Assembly (NCBI RefSeq): GCF_000304475.1
Contig: NC_018943.1
Location: forward strand, 62,001-126,000
Reading direction: 5' to 3'
Source of the DNA: Kazachstania africana CBS 2517
Taxonomy: Eukaryota > Ascomycota > Saccharomycetes > Saccharomycetales > Saccharomycetaceae
Length of the DNA: 64,000 nucleotides
The notes under the pieces are model-generated. The model saw only the letters and a program-made list of their open reading frames with translations. It did not search any database and was not told where the DNA came from. Positions 28,232 to 37,087 of the stretch are shown here, in pieces (the stretch's first letter is position 1; every line of letters starts with the position of its first letter). The position numbers and the translations under genes were made by a program.

Positions 28232-28239
28232 CCACAGTT
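28232..28239. promoter_or_regulatory. Met31/Met32 site upstream of SAM1
   Basis: CCACAGTT is the reverse complement of the Met31/32 core AACTGTGG. With the nearby TCACGTG it forms the standard two-part module that recruits Met4. Confidence 0.65.
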
Positions 28240-28405
28240 TTGCTTTTTTTTTCGTTCGACGTCGAAGGAAAAAAAAGTGTCGAGTATTTTTTGGTATTTA
28301 AAGTCAAAAAGTGATGGAAAATTTTTCAATTGGTGATGAGATGTGATAGAAATTGCGATTATAGCATACAGTTTAGTGTCAACTACAACGTTTATAATAT
28401 AAAAT

Positions 28406-29554
28406 ATGGGTAAGAAATTTTTATTTACTTCTGAATCTGTCGGTGAAGGTCATCCAGATAAGATCTGTGATCAAGTTTCCGATGCTGTCTTAGATGCTTG
28501 TTTGGAACAAGATCCTCATTCAAGAGTCGCTTGTGAAACCGCTGCCAAGACCGGTATGATCATGGTTTTCGGTGAAATCACCACAAAAGCTCACATTGAC
28601 TACCAAAAGGTCGTCAGAGAAACTATCAAGAAAATCGGTTACGATGACTCTGAAAAAGGTTTCGATTACAAGACTTGTAACGTCTTAGTCGCTATCGAAC
28701 AACAATCCCCAGATATCGCTCAAGGTGTTCACGAACAAAAAGCTATCGAAGATATCGGTGCCGGTGACCAAGGTATTATGTTCGGTTACGCTACCGATGA
28801 AACCCCAGAAGGTCTACCATTAACCATTCTTTTGGCTCATAAATTGAACATGGCCATGGCCGACGCCAGAAGAGACGGTTCTCTTCCATGGTTGAGACCA
28901 GACACCAAGACTCAAGTCACCGTTGAATATGAAGAAGAAAACGGTAGATGGATCCCATTGAGAATCGATACCATCGTTGTCTCTGCCCAACATGCTGAAG
29001 AAATCTCCACTGAAGATTTAAGAAGTGAAATCAAATCTAAGATCGTCGAAAAAGTTATCCCATCCAACATGTTAGATGAAAACACAAAATATTTCATTCA
29101 ACCTTCCGGTAGATTCGTTATCGGTGGTCCACAGGGTGATGCTGGTTTAACCGGTAGAAAGATTATTGTCGACGCTTACGGTGGTGCTTCCGCTGTCGGT
29201 GGTGGTGCTTTCTCCGGTAAGGATTACTCCAAGGTCGACCGTTCCGCTGCTTACGCTGCTAGATGGGTCGCTAAATCTTTACTTGCCGCTGGTTTATGTA
29301 AGAGAGTTGAAGTCCAATTCTCTTACGCTATCGGTATTGCTGAACCATTATCTATTCACGTCGACACCTACGGTACCGCTACTAAATCTGATGAAGAAAT
29401 CATTGAAATCATCAAGAACAACTTCGATTTAAGACCAGGTGCTTTAGTCAAGGACTTAGATTTAGCTCAGCCAATTTACTTACCAACCGCTTCTTACGGT
29501 CATTTCACTAACCAAGAATACGCTTGGGAAAAACCAAGAGCTTTGAAATTTTAA
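28406..29554 (+). CDS. SAM1: S-adenosylmethionine synthetase
   Basis: A 382-residue enzyme, exactly the Sc Sam1 length. It makes S-adenosylmethionine from methionine and ATP. Signature motifs are [11 protein letters not shown] (residues 13-23), [11 protein letters not shown] (about 118-128) and the glycine-rich P-loop-like GGGAFSGKD (about 265). Very strong preferred-codon bias shows it is highly expressed. It is the SAM1/SAM2 position flanked by YLR179C and VTA1. The promoter has MET-regulon sites, and it converges with VTA1 over 153 bp. Confidence 0.98.
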   Translation: MGKKFLFTSESVGEGHPDKICDQVSDAVLDACLEQDPHSRVACETAAKTGMIMVFGEITTKAHIDYQKVVRETIKKIGYDDSEKGFDYKTCNVLVAIEQQSPDIAQGVHEQKAIEDIGAGDQGIMFGYATDETPEGLPLTILLAHKLNMAMADARRDGSLPWLRPDTKTQVTVEYEEENGRWIPLRIDTIVVSAQHAEEISTEDLRSEIKSKIVEKVIPSNMLDENTKYFIQPSGRFVIGGPQGDAGLTGRKIIVDAYGGASAVGGGAFSGKDYSKVDRSAAYAARWVAKSLLAAGLCKRVEVQFSYAIGIAEPLSIHVDTYGTATKSDEEIIEIIKNNFDLRPGALVKDLDLAQPIYLPTASYGHFTNQEYAWEKPRALKF

Positions 29555-29707
29555 ATGATTGAATCATTTACTTGATTTCTTTCCCTTAACTTTTTCTAAC
29601 TCTTATCTATAACCCTATAATATCTCCTGATACAATTCATTTCCCCCTTGTGAAAAGAAATTTAATACAATTCATTATGTATATTAATATCAAAAACTAT
29701 ATAAGTC

Positions 29708-30093
29708 TTATTTTATAGAATTTAATAGTTCTAATGCTTTAACCAATTCATTCTTCGCCGTTTTAATGTCTTCGTAGTTTAATGCACTAATTGCGTATCT
29801 AGAATGTTTCTGAACTTGCTCAATCTTGGTTGATTTTTCCATAATTTCGTGAAGGTTCTCTTTTGAGTATGCCGGTTTTATTTCATTATCTGAATCAACA
29901 AAATCTGGAATTTCCACAATTTGTTCGGTTTCCATTGTTTCTTCTCTATCACTAGGTGGATTTGGTAATGATATCAAACTCCTCGATGGCGAATCATCCG
30001 GTTTTATTGCCTTTAATTTGTTCATCATCTCGTAGAGTTCAGTATCATCATCCTGATCATCTTGTATCTTCTCTTCTTTTACTTGCTCCCTGA

Positions 30094-30124
<31 letters not shown>

Positions 30125-30751
30125 CTCTTTTATTTCCTCCCCCTCTGAAGCACTTTTTTCTTCGTCTTTCGTCACATCCTCCTGTTCATCACTATATGCA
30201 TGCTTAGCATCTGTAAAATCTGAAACGTCCAGTGTTTTGGCAGACCCAGAATCTGCAGTTCCACCAATCTCACCTTTCATCAGTTTAGTGACATAAATTT
30301 TGCAATACTTGATCGATTTATTTATCGAGGCTTGCTCTTTATCGCTCAATTGTTTGATCCAAAGATGTAAAACACATTGAAAAAGATCAATGCAACACCA
30401 TAGCGAACGTCTCAAATTTATATCCCACGGCCCTGAAGATATTTGTTTTAATTTATTATTATAAACTTGCATTGCAAGGTTTAAAACGTACATTTTCGCC
30501 TTATTTTCATCATGTAGCAGCACTTTCAAAGCCGTCGCACCTTCGTCCTCACTCGACAGTACAGAACCTTTGTAACTCTCAATAGCGTCGAGCAAATTCG
30601 TAGCTATCTCAGTCAATTCCTTAGATTTATCTTCTTCCGCTATAATTTGCTCCACTGCATATAACTTCAAATAGTAACCAACTATCCCAAGTCCAGTAAC
30701 ATCAAAGTCGTTCGCCGTCGATATGACCCTCTTGACACCTGGCTTCATCAT
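29708..30751 (-). CDS. VTA1: ESCRT cofactor Vta1, activator of Vps4
   Basis: A 347-residue protein (Sc Vta1 is 330). Vta1 stimulates the AAA ATPase Vps4 that recycles ESCRT-III at endosomes. Helical N-terminal tandem MIT-like domains (about residues 1-165) bind ESCRT-III, a long acidic linker follows (a Glu run at about 207-220), and the C-terminal dimerisation/Vps4-binding helices end the protein (YEDIKTAKNELVKALELL). Two Mets open the frame. Its start lies only 155 bp from the SWI6 start, a compact divergent promoter. Confidence 0.93.
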
Positions 30752-30906
30752 TGCTCTGCTTCTTTGGTATCAGCTATCAGCTACCTTACTTAATTCACTT
30801 ATATGGGATTATAAAATTAACGATTTTCCGTCACGTTAAAAAACATGAAATTTCGAAACACGTCTTTTCGAATAACAACTTACAGCCCAGGTTGAAGAAT
30901 CAGAGG

Positions 30907-33123
30907 ATGCCTATCACTGAAGTGACTAGCTATATATTTAGCAACGATACAGACGTCACATGTCCTTTGACGTTGAGAAAAAATGACGAGACAGGGTATT
31001 TCCAGTTGAATTCATTCTTACCTTTACTGAAACAGTTGCACGAAAATAAAACTACTGACTCTATCAATACTGATCAGCTTATTGAAGACACTAATACTGT
31101 AGGTGCTATTTCTGCTGAATTGCAGGATTTGCTGTTGTCTAAGTATGGTGTGCTCGTTGATACGGATTCTGATGGCAATAAGTGGATTACCCAGGATAAA
31201 GCGTTTCAACTTTTAGATATGTTCAGTATTTTACATCTTTTCAAAGATAAATTTGATACTAAGAAGAGGACCAGTAATGATCAAAACACTTTGGGTTCAC
31301 CTTTAAAGAGATTCAAAAACAATAACCATACCATCTCTGTCTTTGACCACGACCTATCAACTGTAACCGAACCTATTCAAATTATGGATACTCTAGAAGC
31401 CACAACTGCTCCAGGTAACGACGAAAGAGTGAAATTGGAGGTGTTTTTGCAAAAATTATTATTTCCCAACGTGGAGACAAGTGACGGTAACGATAATAAG
31501 ATTAATAACGATGGTCTTCCACAACCATCTTTTGAAACCACACTCCAAGAGGTCAACATGGCGTATCCTCATGTGGCATTAAACTTAGATATACCGGTAG
31601 ATGAGCACAATAACACTCCATTACATTGGTTGACTTCCATAGCAAACATTGATTTAATAAAACAATTGGTGAAAATTGGTGCAAATAGGTTAATCGGCGA
31701 TAATCAAGGTGAATCATCCCTGGTAAAATCAGTTAAATCAGTTAATAACTATGATTCAGGTACCTTCGAAGAATTATTGGATTATTTATATCCTTGCATC
31801 ATTTTAAAGGATAGGTTGGATAGAACCATTTTACACCATATAGTCATCACATCCGGTATGAATGGTTGCTCAGCGGCAGCCAAATATTATCTAGACATAC
31901 TGATGGGTTGGATTGTGAAAAAGCAAAATAGACCAATTGATGGTAATAGCATGGACCCCATTTTGAAAAATATTGATTTGAAATGGATTATTTTAAATAT
32001 GCTAAATTATCAGGATTCGAACGGAGATACATGTTTAAATATCGCTGCTAGATTAGGAAACGTTGCTATTGTCGATGCCTTGTTGGATTATGGTGCAGAT
32101 CCTTATATTGCTAACAAATCTGGTTTGCGTCCTACAGATTTTGGCGCTGGTACTTCAAAACTGCAGCAAAAGTTAAATAACAATATCGACAATAATATTT
32201 CTATGACAAGTAGTATAAATGATGAACAAAACACCAATCAAGAGGCTAATGTGGATGATGATGAACTCGATGGAAAATTAGATAATTTAATGAAGAAGCC
32301 GGACACTATGACTTTGATTGATGATATAAAATCGCTGCTAGCAACGGTGTCTCAAGATTATGATACAGAAGTTCAACAGCACAATGAAAAGTTAAAAAGT
32401 TTGCGTAAAGAGCTATCATCAAAACGTCTAGAACTGAACGAATCGAGAAAACAGTTGACTTATGTCAAAAACTTACGAGATGAATACAATTTGTTGAAAG
32501 AACAATTATCCAACTTAGAAAGCGGAATTGCTGAGGAAGAAAATAATTTTAAACAAGAAAGCGAAAAACTAGGTATCTCTTCAGATGAAACTACTGGTAT
32601 AGATTGGGATTCAAGTGAATTTGACGCTGATGAGCCATTCAAGATTGACTTTGTTTATGACTTCCTAGAAAATAAAGTGTCCAATGAATACGATGGTGAT
32701 ATCGACAAATTACTTTTAAAGGAGTCTATTGACTCGCTTGCAAGTCAGATACGATCCTCCGTTGAACCAAGCAATGGCGATTCAAAGGAAACTATTGCTG
32801 TGGATAATAGAGGCGCAGAAGATGATATTGCAAGTAATAGAAGCAAATTGGAAGCAATGCTTCCACCTACCGTACTACTGAGAGCAAGAATTAATGCCTA
32901 CAAAAAAAATGACGAGCATTTACAAAATATGCTTGGTGAAATAAAGGATAAGCAGTCAAATCTAGAAAACAAATTTAGAAGAGTGTTATCATTATGTCTT
33001 AAGATTGACGAAGAAAAGGTAGATGATATGTTGGATGGTTTATTGCAGGCAATCTCTTCGGAAGATCCACAAGACATCGATACAGATGAAATGCAAGATT
33101 TTTTAAGAAAGCACGCCGTTTAA
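30907..33123 (+). CDS. SWI6: SBF/MBF cofactor Swi6
   Basis: A 738-residue protein (Sc Swi6 is 803), the shared subunit of the G1/S transcription factors SBF (with Swi4) and MBF (with Mbp1). The N-terminal APSES-like domain begins MPITEVTSYIF. A Cdk-regulated nuclear localisation signal of the Sc type is visible as SPLKRFK at residues 131-137. Ankyrin repeats occupy about 230-410 (NTPLHWL; GDTCLNIAARLGN), then a coiled coil at about 490-555 and the C-terminal Swi4/Mbp1-binding region. The open frame extends 52 codons upstream without any ATG, through the VTA1 promoter and start, so 30907 is the start. Confidence 0.95.
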   Translation: MPITEVTSYIFSNDTDVTCPLTLRKNDETGYFQLNSFLPLLKQLHENKTTDSINTDQLIEDTNTVGAISAELQDLLLSKYGVLVDTDSDGNKWITQDKAFQLLDMFSILHLFKDKFDTKKRTSNDQNTLGSPLKRFKNNNHTISVFDHDLSTVTEPIQIMDTLEATTAPGNDERVKLEVFLQKLLFPNVETSDGNDNKINNDGLPQPSFETTLQEVNMAYPHVALNLDIPVDEHNNTPLHWLTSIANIDLIKQLVKIGANRLIGDNQGESSLVKSVKSVNNYDSGTFEELLDYLYPCIILKDRLDRTILHHIVITSGMNGCSAAAKYYLDILMGWIVKKQNRPIDGNSMDPILKNIDLKWIILNMLNYQDSNGDTCLNIAARLGNVAIVDALLDYGADPYIANKSGLRPTDFGAGTSKLQQKLNNNIDNNISMTSSINDEQNTNQEANVDDDELDGKLDNLMKKPDTMTLIDDIKSLLATVSQDYDTEVQQHNEKLKSLRKELSSKRLELNESRKQLTYVKNLRDEYNLLKEQLSNLESGIAEEENNFKQESEKLGISSDETTGIDWDSSEFDADEPFKIDFVYDFLENKVSNEYDGDIDKLLLKESIDSLASQIRSSVEPSNGDSKETIAVDNRGAEDDIASNRSKLEAMLPPTVLLRARINAYKKNDEHLQNMLGEIKDKQSNLENKFRRVLSLCLKIDEEKVDDMLDGLLQAISSEDPQDIDTDEMQDFLRKHAV

Positions 33124-33315
33124 TATTCTAGTATTAGAACTAGGTTTTGCATCTATCGTTTTAAGATAATTTAATCACTTATGTAAAATTACGAACAATA
33201 TATAAATTAAACTCATTTTGTGCCACAGACTAGGCGCTAAGAGAACGCAACCTTGTTCTATAGTTAGAAGTATTTCCAGAAAACTATCCGTTGTGTCCCT
33301 CCGTTTTTCTATTTT

Positions 33316-34881
33316 CTATTTTCTAGCTGGTTTTTTCCAGAAATATTGCTTATGAGTTCTTCTGCATGATCTTAAACCAGTTCTTCCACCTTTCATTAAC
33401 GTTACTGTTCCTCTTCTTTCTTCGTCGGTATCTTTTTCCAAATCGTAAAAGTACTCTTCATCGAGAGGTTTACCTGCAGCATCTTTTCCTTGACGGTAAA
33501 TTATGCCAATACAAGGTTCTTCAGCCAAAACAGCACGTAATTCCTCTTTGGATAAATTTTTGATTGTAGAATTGACGTCCATTAGTTGGGATAGTGGAGT
33601 TTGTTGAACATTTGCAAAAGCTAAATGATTGGCCAAGACACGTTGCAATTCTGCTATATCTACATTTCTCCCCTTTAGAATTTCCAGAATTTCCTCCTCT
33701 GATAGTTTCTTTTGCTTTTTAGATTCCTTCTTAACTACACTTTGTTCGTCAGGTTCCTGTGTTGTTAACTTACGTTTTGTATTATGTTTTGATTGAGTTG
33801 GAGTTGCACTATTCTGTTTTCTGAATGACTTTACATGAGAATGAGGTACCGAAGCTGTAATTGCTGCCATTGGTTGCTTCTTGGTTGGTGTGCTTGGTTC
33901 TCTGATAGCAAATGAAGATTCTGGGGTATGTATAGGTTGTGGGATCGTATGGGTTTGTATAGTTTTCAATACTTTTGGTGCAGTTGGTATATGGGACTTT
34001 ACAATTGAAGGTATTTCATCTTTTCTGAACGAAGAAGCTCTTTCAAAAGCAGAACTGTTCTTCAATGGATCCTCTTCACTATTATCAATAAAATTGTCCA
34101 GACTATCTTCTGAGGAATTGAGATCAGAGTCGGAATCATAATGGTTCCCAATTTCCAAGGAAGATTCTGCTTCTTTCCTTGTTAGGATGGCTATAGCTTG
34201 TCTAAAGTCAACAGTAGTATTATTCATAAATGGCATAATAATACTTTCACCTTTTTCAAGGCAAAACCTAGTAAGATTGCAATCTTTGACCAATGGCTTG
34301 GTAGCATACTGTACAGGTCTATTCTGTTCCAACATTCTAATTGTTTCAGTCCCAGCCAATTCGTAAACGTCAATATTTGGGACAAGTTTAATCAAATGAC
34401 CCTGTAACATCCTTGGTAAAGAAATAATCATACTGTTGATACCCAGGCACTCAATTCTTACTTGATTCTTTTCGGGAATGTATGAGATAATAGCATGTTT
34501 CCGTGATATTGTCTTCATTGGTGGTAACAGGACATCGCATAAACCACGCTTACGACCTAATAATAGCGAAGACCTGCTGTTGGTATCAATTTCTACGGGG
34601 ATAGGTGTAGAAAAGACTTTCAAAGAATCTTTTTCATTTTGGTCACTTTCTACTTCGAACGAAGAATCAGGATCTATGGTCTCTTTAATTGGAGATGATG
34701 AATGGCCAATGCTGGAAGATGGAAATGGACTGGGATACTTATCTCTATGCGAGTTTTTATCCTTGAAAGTTTGATGGTATGTTTTATTACACGCATGAGA
34801 TACATCTTTCTTCTCATAATCGTGTGAGGGGGCATAAGTCGAGCCCCTGACCGGTGAAGATGGTGGTAAATAGCTACTCAT
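33316..34881 (-). CDS. TOS4: FHA-domain gene-expression regulator (Tos4/Plm2)
   Basis: A 521-residue protein. Sc has ohnologues Tos4 (489) and Plm2 (521), SBF/MBF targets that bind promoters and act in the DNA-replication checkpoint. An FHA domain lies at about residues 100-190 with LLLGRKRG and SRKHAI, the phosphothreonine-binding residues. The rest is Ser-rich and disordered with a basic region, ending in a conserved C-terminal block (AVLAEEPCIGIIYRQGKDAAG; about 435-521). Two SCB sites upstream agree with SBF control. SWI6 next door encodes its own regulator. Confidence 0.9.
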   Translation of the reverse strand: MSSYLPPSSPVRGSTYAPSHDYEKKDVSHACNKTYHQTFKDKNSHRDKYPSPFPSSSIGHSSSPIKETIDPDSSFEVESDQNEKDSLKVFSTPIPVEIDTNSRSSLLLGRKRGLCDVLLPPMKTISRKHAIISYIPEKNQVRIECLGINSMIISLPRMLQGHLIKLVPNIDVYELAGTETIRMLEQNRPVQYATKPLVKDCNLTRFCLEKGESIIMPFMNNTTVDFRQAIAILTRKEAESSLEIGNHYDSDSDLNSSEDSLDNFIDNSEEDPLKNSSAFERASSFRKDEIPSIVKSHIPTAPKVLKTIQTHTIPQPIHTPESSFAIREPSTPTKKQPMAAITASVPHSHVKSFRKQNSATPTQSKHNTKRKLTTQEPDEQSVVKKESKKQKKLSEEEILEILKGRNVDIAELQRVLANHLAFANVQQTPLSQLMDVNSTIKNLSKEELRAVLAEEPCIGIIYRQGKDAAGKPLDEEYFYDLEKDTDEERRGTVTLMKGGRTGLRSCRRTHKQYFWKKPARK

Positions 34882-35049
34882 TATCTGAGTAGAGTCTTAG
34901 CTATTGATTGTGGTCGGATGAAAAGCAACTGTATATATTATATAGAAATAAGCTAATGGACAGTATAGGATCAAGAAGACATAACTGAAACTCGAAAGTA
35001 GGCCGTAATTCTTCCTGTTTACAACTCGATGGGTTGTGTGACACGCGAA

Positions 35050-35056
35050 CACGAAA
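35050..35056. promoter_or_regulatory. SCB element (SBF) upstream of TOS4
   Basis: CACGAAA is the perfect Swi4/Swi6 cell-cycle box, 169 bp upstream of the TOS4 start. Confidence 0.7.
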
Positions 35057-35092
35057 ATGGCTCTATTTACATAATTTTTTAAACTAAAATAA

Positions 35093-35099
35093 CGCGAAA
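35093..35099. promoter_or_regulatory. Second SCB element upstream of TOS4
   Basis: CGCGAAA fits the SCB consensus CRCGAAA and overlaps an MCB-like ACGCGA. Together with the first SCB it makes a 50-bp cluster 170-220 bp from TOS4. Confidence 0.7.
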
Positions 35100-35126
35100 A
35101 CTTTGGTTGGACTGTCAAGTCTGCCG

Positions 35127-35152
35127 AACACCCAGTTTCCGCCCATACATTT
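35127..35152. promoter_or_regulatory. Tandem Rap1-like sites for RPL37
   Basis: AACACCCAGTTT and CGCCCATACATTT resemble the Rap1 site ACACCCATACATTT and lie in tandem about 480-510 bp upstream of RPL37, followed by a T-rich tract, the usual ribosomal protein promoter order. The distance is longer than usual because a GC-rich island intervenes. Confidence 0.55.
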
Positions 35153-35205
35153 CAACAATTATTTTTTTAAAATTGTCTCAAAAAAAAAGGCAAAAATCTC
35201 CAAAT

Positions 35206-35530
35206 TTTCTGACGCGCGCAGCAGGGTTCCAGGGAGGTCGTCGTTAGCTTCCTCTGGGCAAAATGCAGTACCAGCCCGAGGCTTGGCCAATGGAGAGAGC
35301 GTCTACGGGCGGTCCCTGCGGCAAGAAATGCCCAGCACACGCCTGTTGATGTTTGTCTCCGTTGAGTAGCCTAGACTCGGGAAGGAAGAGTAGTTTCTCT
35401 GCCCGGCGTCTTGCTCGCTAGGCTCGGCGAGGTTCCAACTGCACGCAGAGAGTAGGGAAGGATTCCGTCCTAGACTGGCAGGATTGTCGTTGTATGACCA
35501 CTTCCCGCTCAGCGGAGAGAAACTTTTCAA
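35206..35530. other. GC-rich island between TOS4 and RPL37
   Basis: About 325 bp with visibly higher G+C than any other intergenic stretch here. It has partial internal repeats: CCTAGACTCGGGAAGG near 35371 and CCTAGACTGGCAGG near 35472. It holds A-box-like (TGGCCAATGGAG) and loose B-box-like (AGGTTCCAACTG) strings and is followed by TTTT. I do not recognise a known RNA such as SCR1, RPR1 or NME1. A 76-codon minus-strand ORF is present but has no recognisable product. Confidence 0.45.
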
Positions 35531-35634
35531 CATTACCGAGAGTATGTGAAATGATAAAGTTGATTAAGTATACTTAATCTGTATATTCTCAGTTTCTAGG
35601 TTAGAACAGAAAGTACACATAAATATAAGCAAAA

Positions 35635-36250
35635 ATGGGTAGTATGTAAAGAAATATCGACACGAGAGTTTAAGAAAGAGGCTATGATATTGTTCTTCGT
35701 CCCTGAATGAATCTCATTCCACGATGTAATGATAATGATGATATGAAAAAAAAAGTTTCAAGATATTATTGAAAGCTACGTACGGATTAACATCACTATG
35801 GATTTATTGATACTGGTAGAAATCTAATTCTGTGCCCGATTACAAAGAGTGACAAGACTGAAACTATGAACCAGATAAAATTTCATTTCAAACAGAGATG
35901 GGAAAAATTGATACGAATATAATCATAGCATTTACCATGACAAAGAAAATGTTTACTAACGAATTATAATCTTTTTTTCATTTTAAATAGAGGGTACTCC
36001 TTCATTCGGTAAGCGTCACAACAAATCTCATACTTTATGTAACAGATGTGGTCGTCGTTCCTTCCATGTTCAAAAGAAGACTTGTGCCTCCTGTGGTTAT
36101 CCAGCTGCTAAGACTAGATCTTACAACTGGGGTGCCAAGGCCAAGAGAAGAACTACCACTGGTACCGGTAGAATGAGATACTTAAAGCACGTTGCTAGAA
36201 GATTCAAGAACGGTTTCCAAACTGGTGCTCCAAAGGCTGCTTCCGCTTAA
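35635..36250 (+). CDS. RPL37: Large ribosomal subunit protein eL37 (one intron)
   Basis: Exons 35635-35641 and 35991-36250 join to an 88-codon protein, the exact Sc Rpl37 length. Exon 1 is only 7 nt (ATG GGT A); the split codon becomes AAG. The protein starts [19 protein letters not shown] and has the zinc-ribbon cysteines CNRCG and CASCGYPA. Codon bias is extreme, as expected for a ribosomal protein. In Sc the gene lies between TOS4 and EMG1-SKG3; here EMG1 is missing and SKG3 is next. Confidence 0.98.
35642..35990 (+). other. Spliceosomal intron of RPL37
   Basis: A 349-bp intron: donor GTATGT at 35642-35647, branch TACTAAC at 35954-35960, a pyrimidine tract, and acceptor TAG at 35988-35990. 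The position after codon 2 matches Sc. An ATGATGA and a CTGA occur inside it, but no pairing closes a C/D snoRNA. Confidence 0.97.
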
Positions 36251-37087
36251 ATAAAATAATATAATACAATAATTTTATTTTATATACAATCAAGCAATAT
36301 AACCTATAGGTATTCAAATCTTTAAAACCTTTTTAAAATATCAAATAGTCCATGATTTTGTAAGCTATTCGATTATACAAACCTCTATGGCTCTTCACAA
36401 TAAATATGGCCATCAGAAAAGCCATACGTGAGCACCATTGGAAATTAAGTGAGGCTTGGTTCCGCCTCGTTATCGAGTACAATTATTACACATATCTTGC
36501 GGTTAAACGAATGGCTAGTCTACGTAACGAATCGTCGTATGATCGACACTACTATACCATGAAAAGATCTACGACTATACACAGTCGCAGGGCGAAAACG
36601 TCATCCTGATTCAGGAATACCTGCATCTTCCAATACCCAGTTTGTACTGACCCGACACAGTCGCTCTCTCGCAATAACTCTACCCCCACCCCTTTGTTGA
36701 TCTCTCAACATCCAGCATTTGAATACTACTCGATCTAACTGACCCCACACTGCCAAGGCTATGGATGAGGAGGCTTACTAGCAAAGCCACTTTAGCCTTG
36801 TTTGACATCGCACCTGCAGATGTCTCACCATCGGAAAATACGTAAGTTGGTCAATGGAAATCCCTGAGAACTTCCGAGAAAAACTTCCAACCAAGATAAA
36901 AATTGATAAAACTGAACAAAAGTTAATCAGAGAAGAAGTGTATTTTTTAGCCTTACTAAAGTAAATAAGTAACTAGTTCATATTGGTTTGCTCTAATCAT
37001 ATATATCCTTTCATTTTTTCACTTTACTGAACCAAAAAAGAGTGAAAATTTCCTGATCTTCCCAGTAAATTTATAGTAGCAATTGCA
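36251..37087. other. Intergenic, RPL37 to SKG3 (837 bp)
   Basis: Sc has EMG1 in this position; no Emg1-like sequence is readable. A 67-codon ATG frame at 36406-36609 matches nothing known to me and is probably chance. A spaced 8-bp inverted repeat (CAAGGCTA at 36754, TAGCCTTG at 36793) and C-rich strings are present. The last 250 bp should be the SKG3 promoter. Confidence 0.5.

Larger units (their letters stand above)
27765..28405 (+). promoter_or_regulatory. SAM1 promoter region (shared divergent spacer)
   Basis: It contains a Cbf1 E-box and a Met31/32 site within 50 bp of each other, about 170-210 bp upstream of SAM1, then a T-rich tract and an AT-rich leader. The short frames here lack coding character. 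Confidence 0.65.

Noticed and set aside
30751..30906. 52-codon N-terminal extension of SWI6
   Set aside because: It begins with TTG, has no ATG and overlaps the VTA1 start. The Swi6 N-terminal domain begins at the ATG at 30907.
35735..35862. Box C/D snoRNA inside the RPL37 intron
   Set aside because: ATGATGA and CTGA are present but no terminal stem closes them, and Sc RPL37 introns carry no snoRNA.
36406..36609. 67-codon ATG frame in the EMG1 position
   Set aside because: The translation does not resemble Emg1 or any family I know, and the length is within chance.
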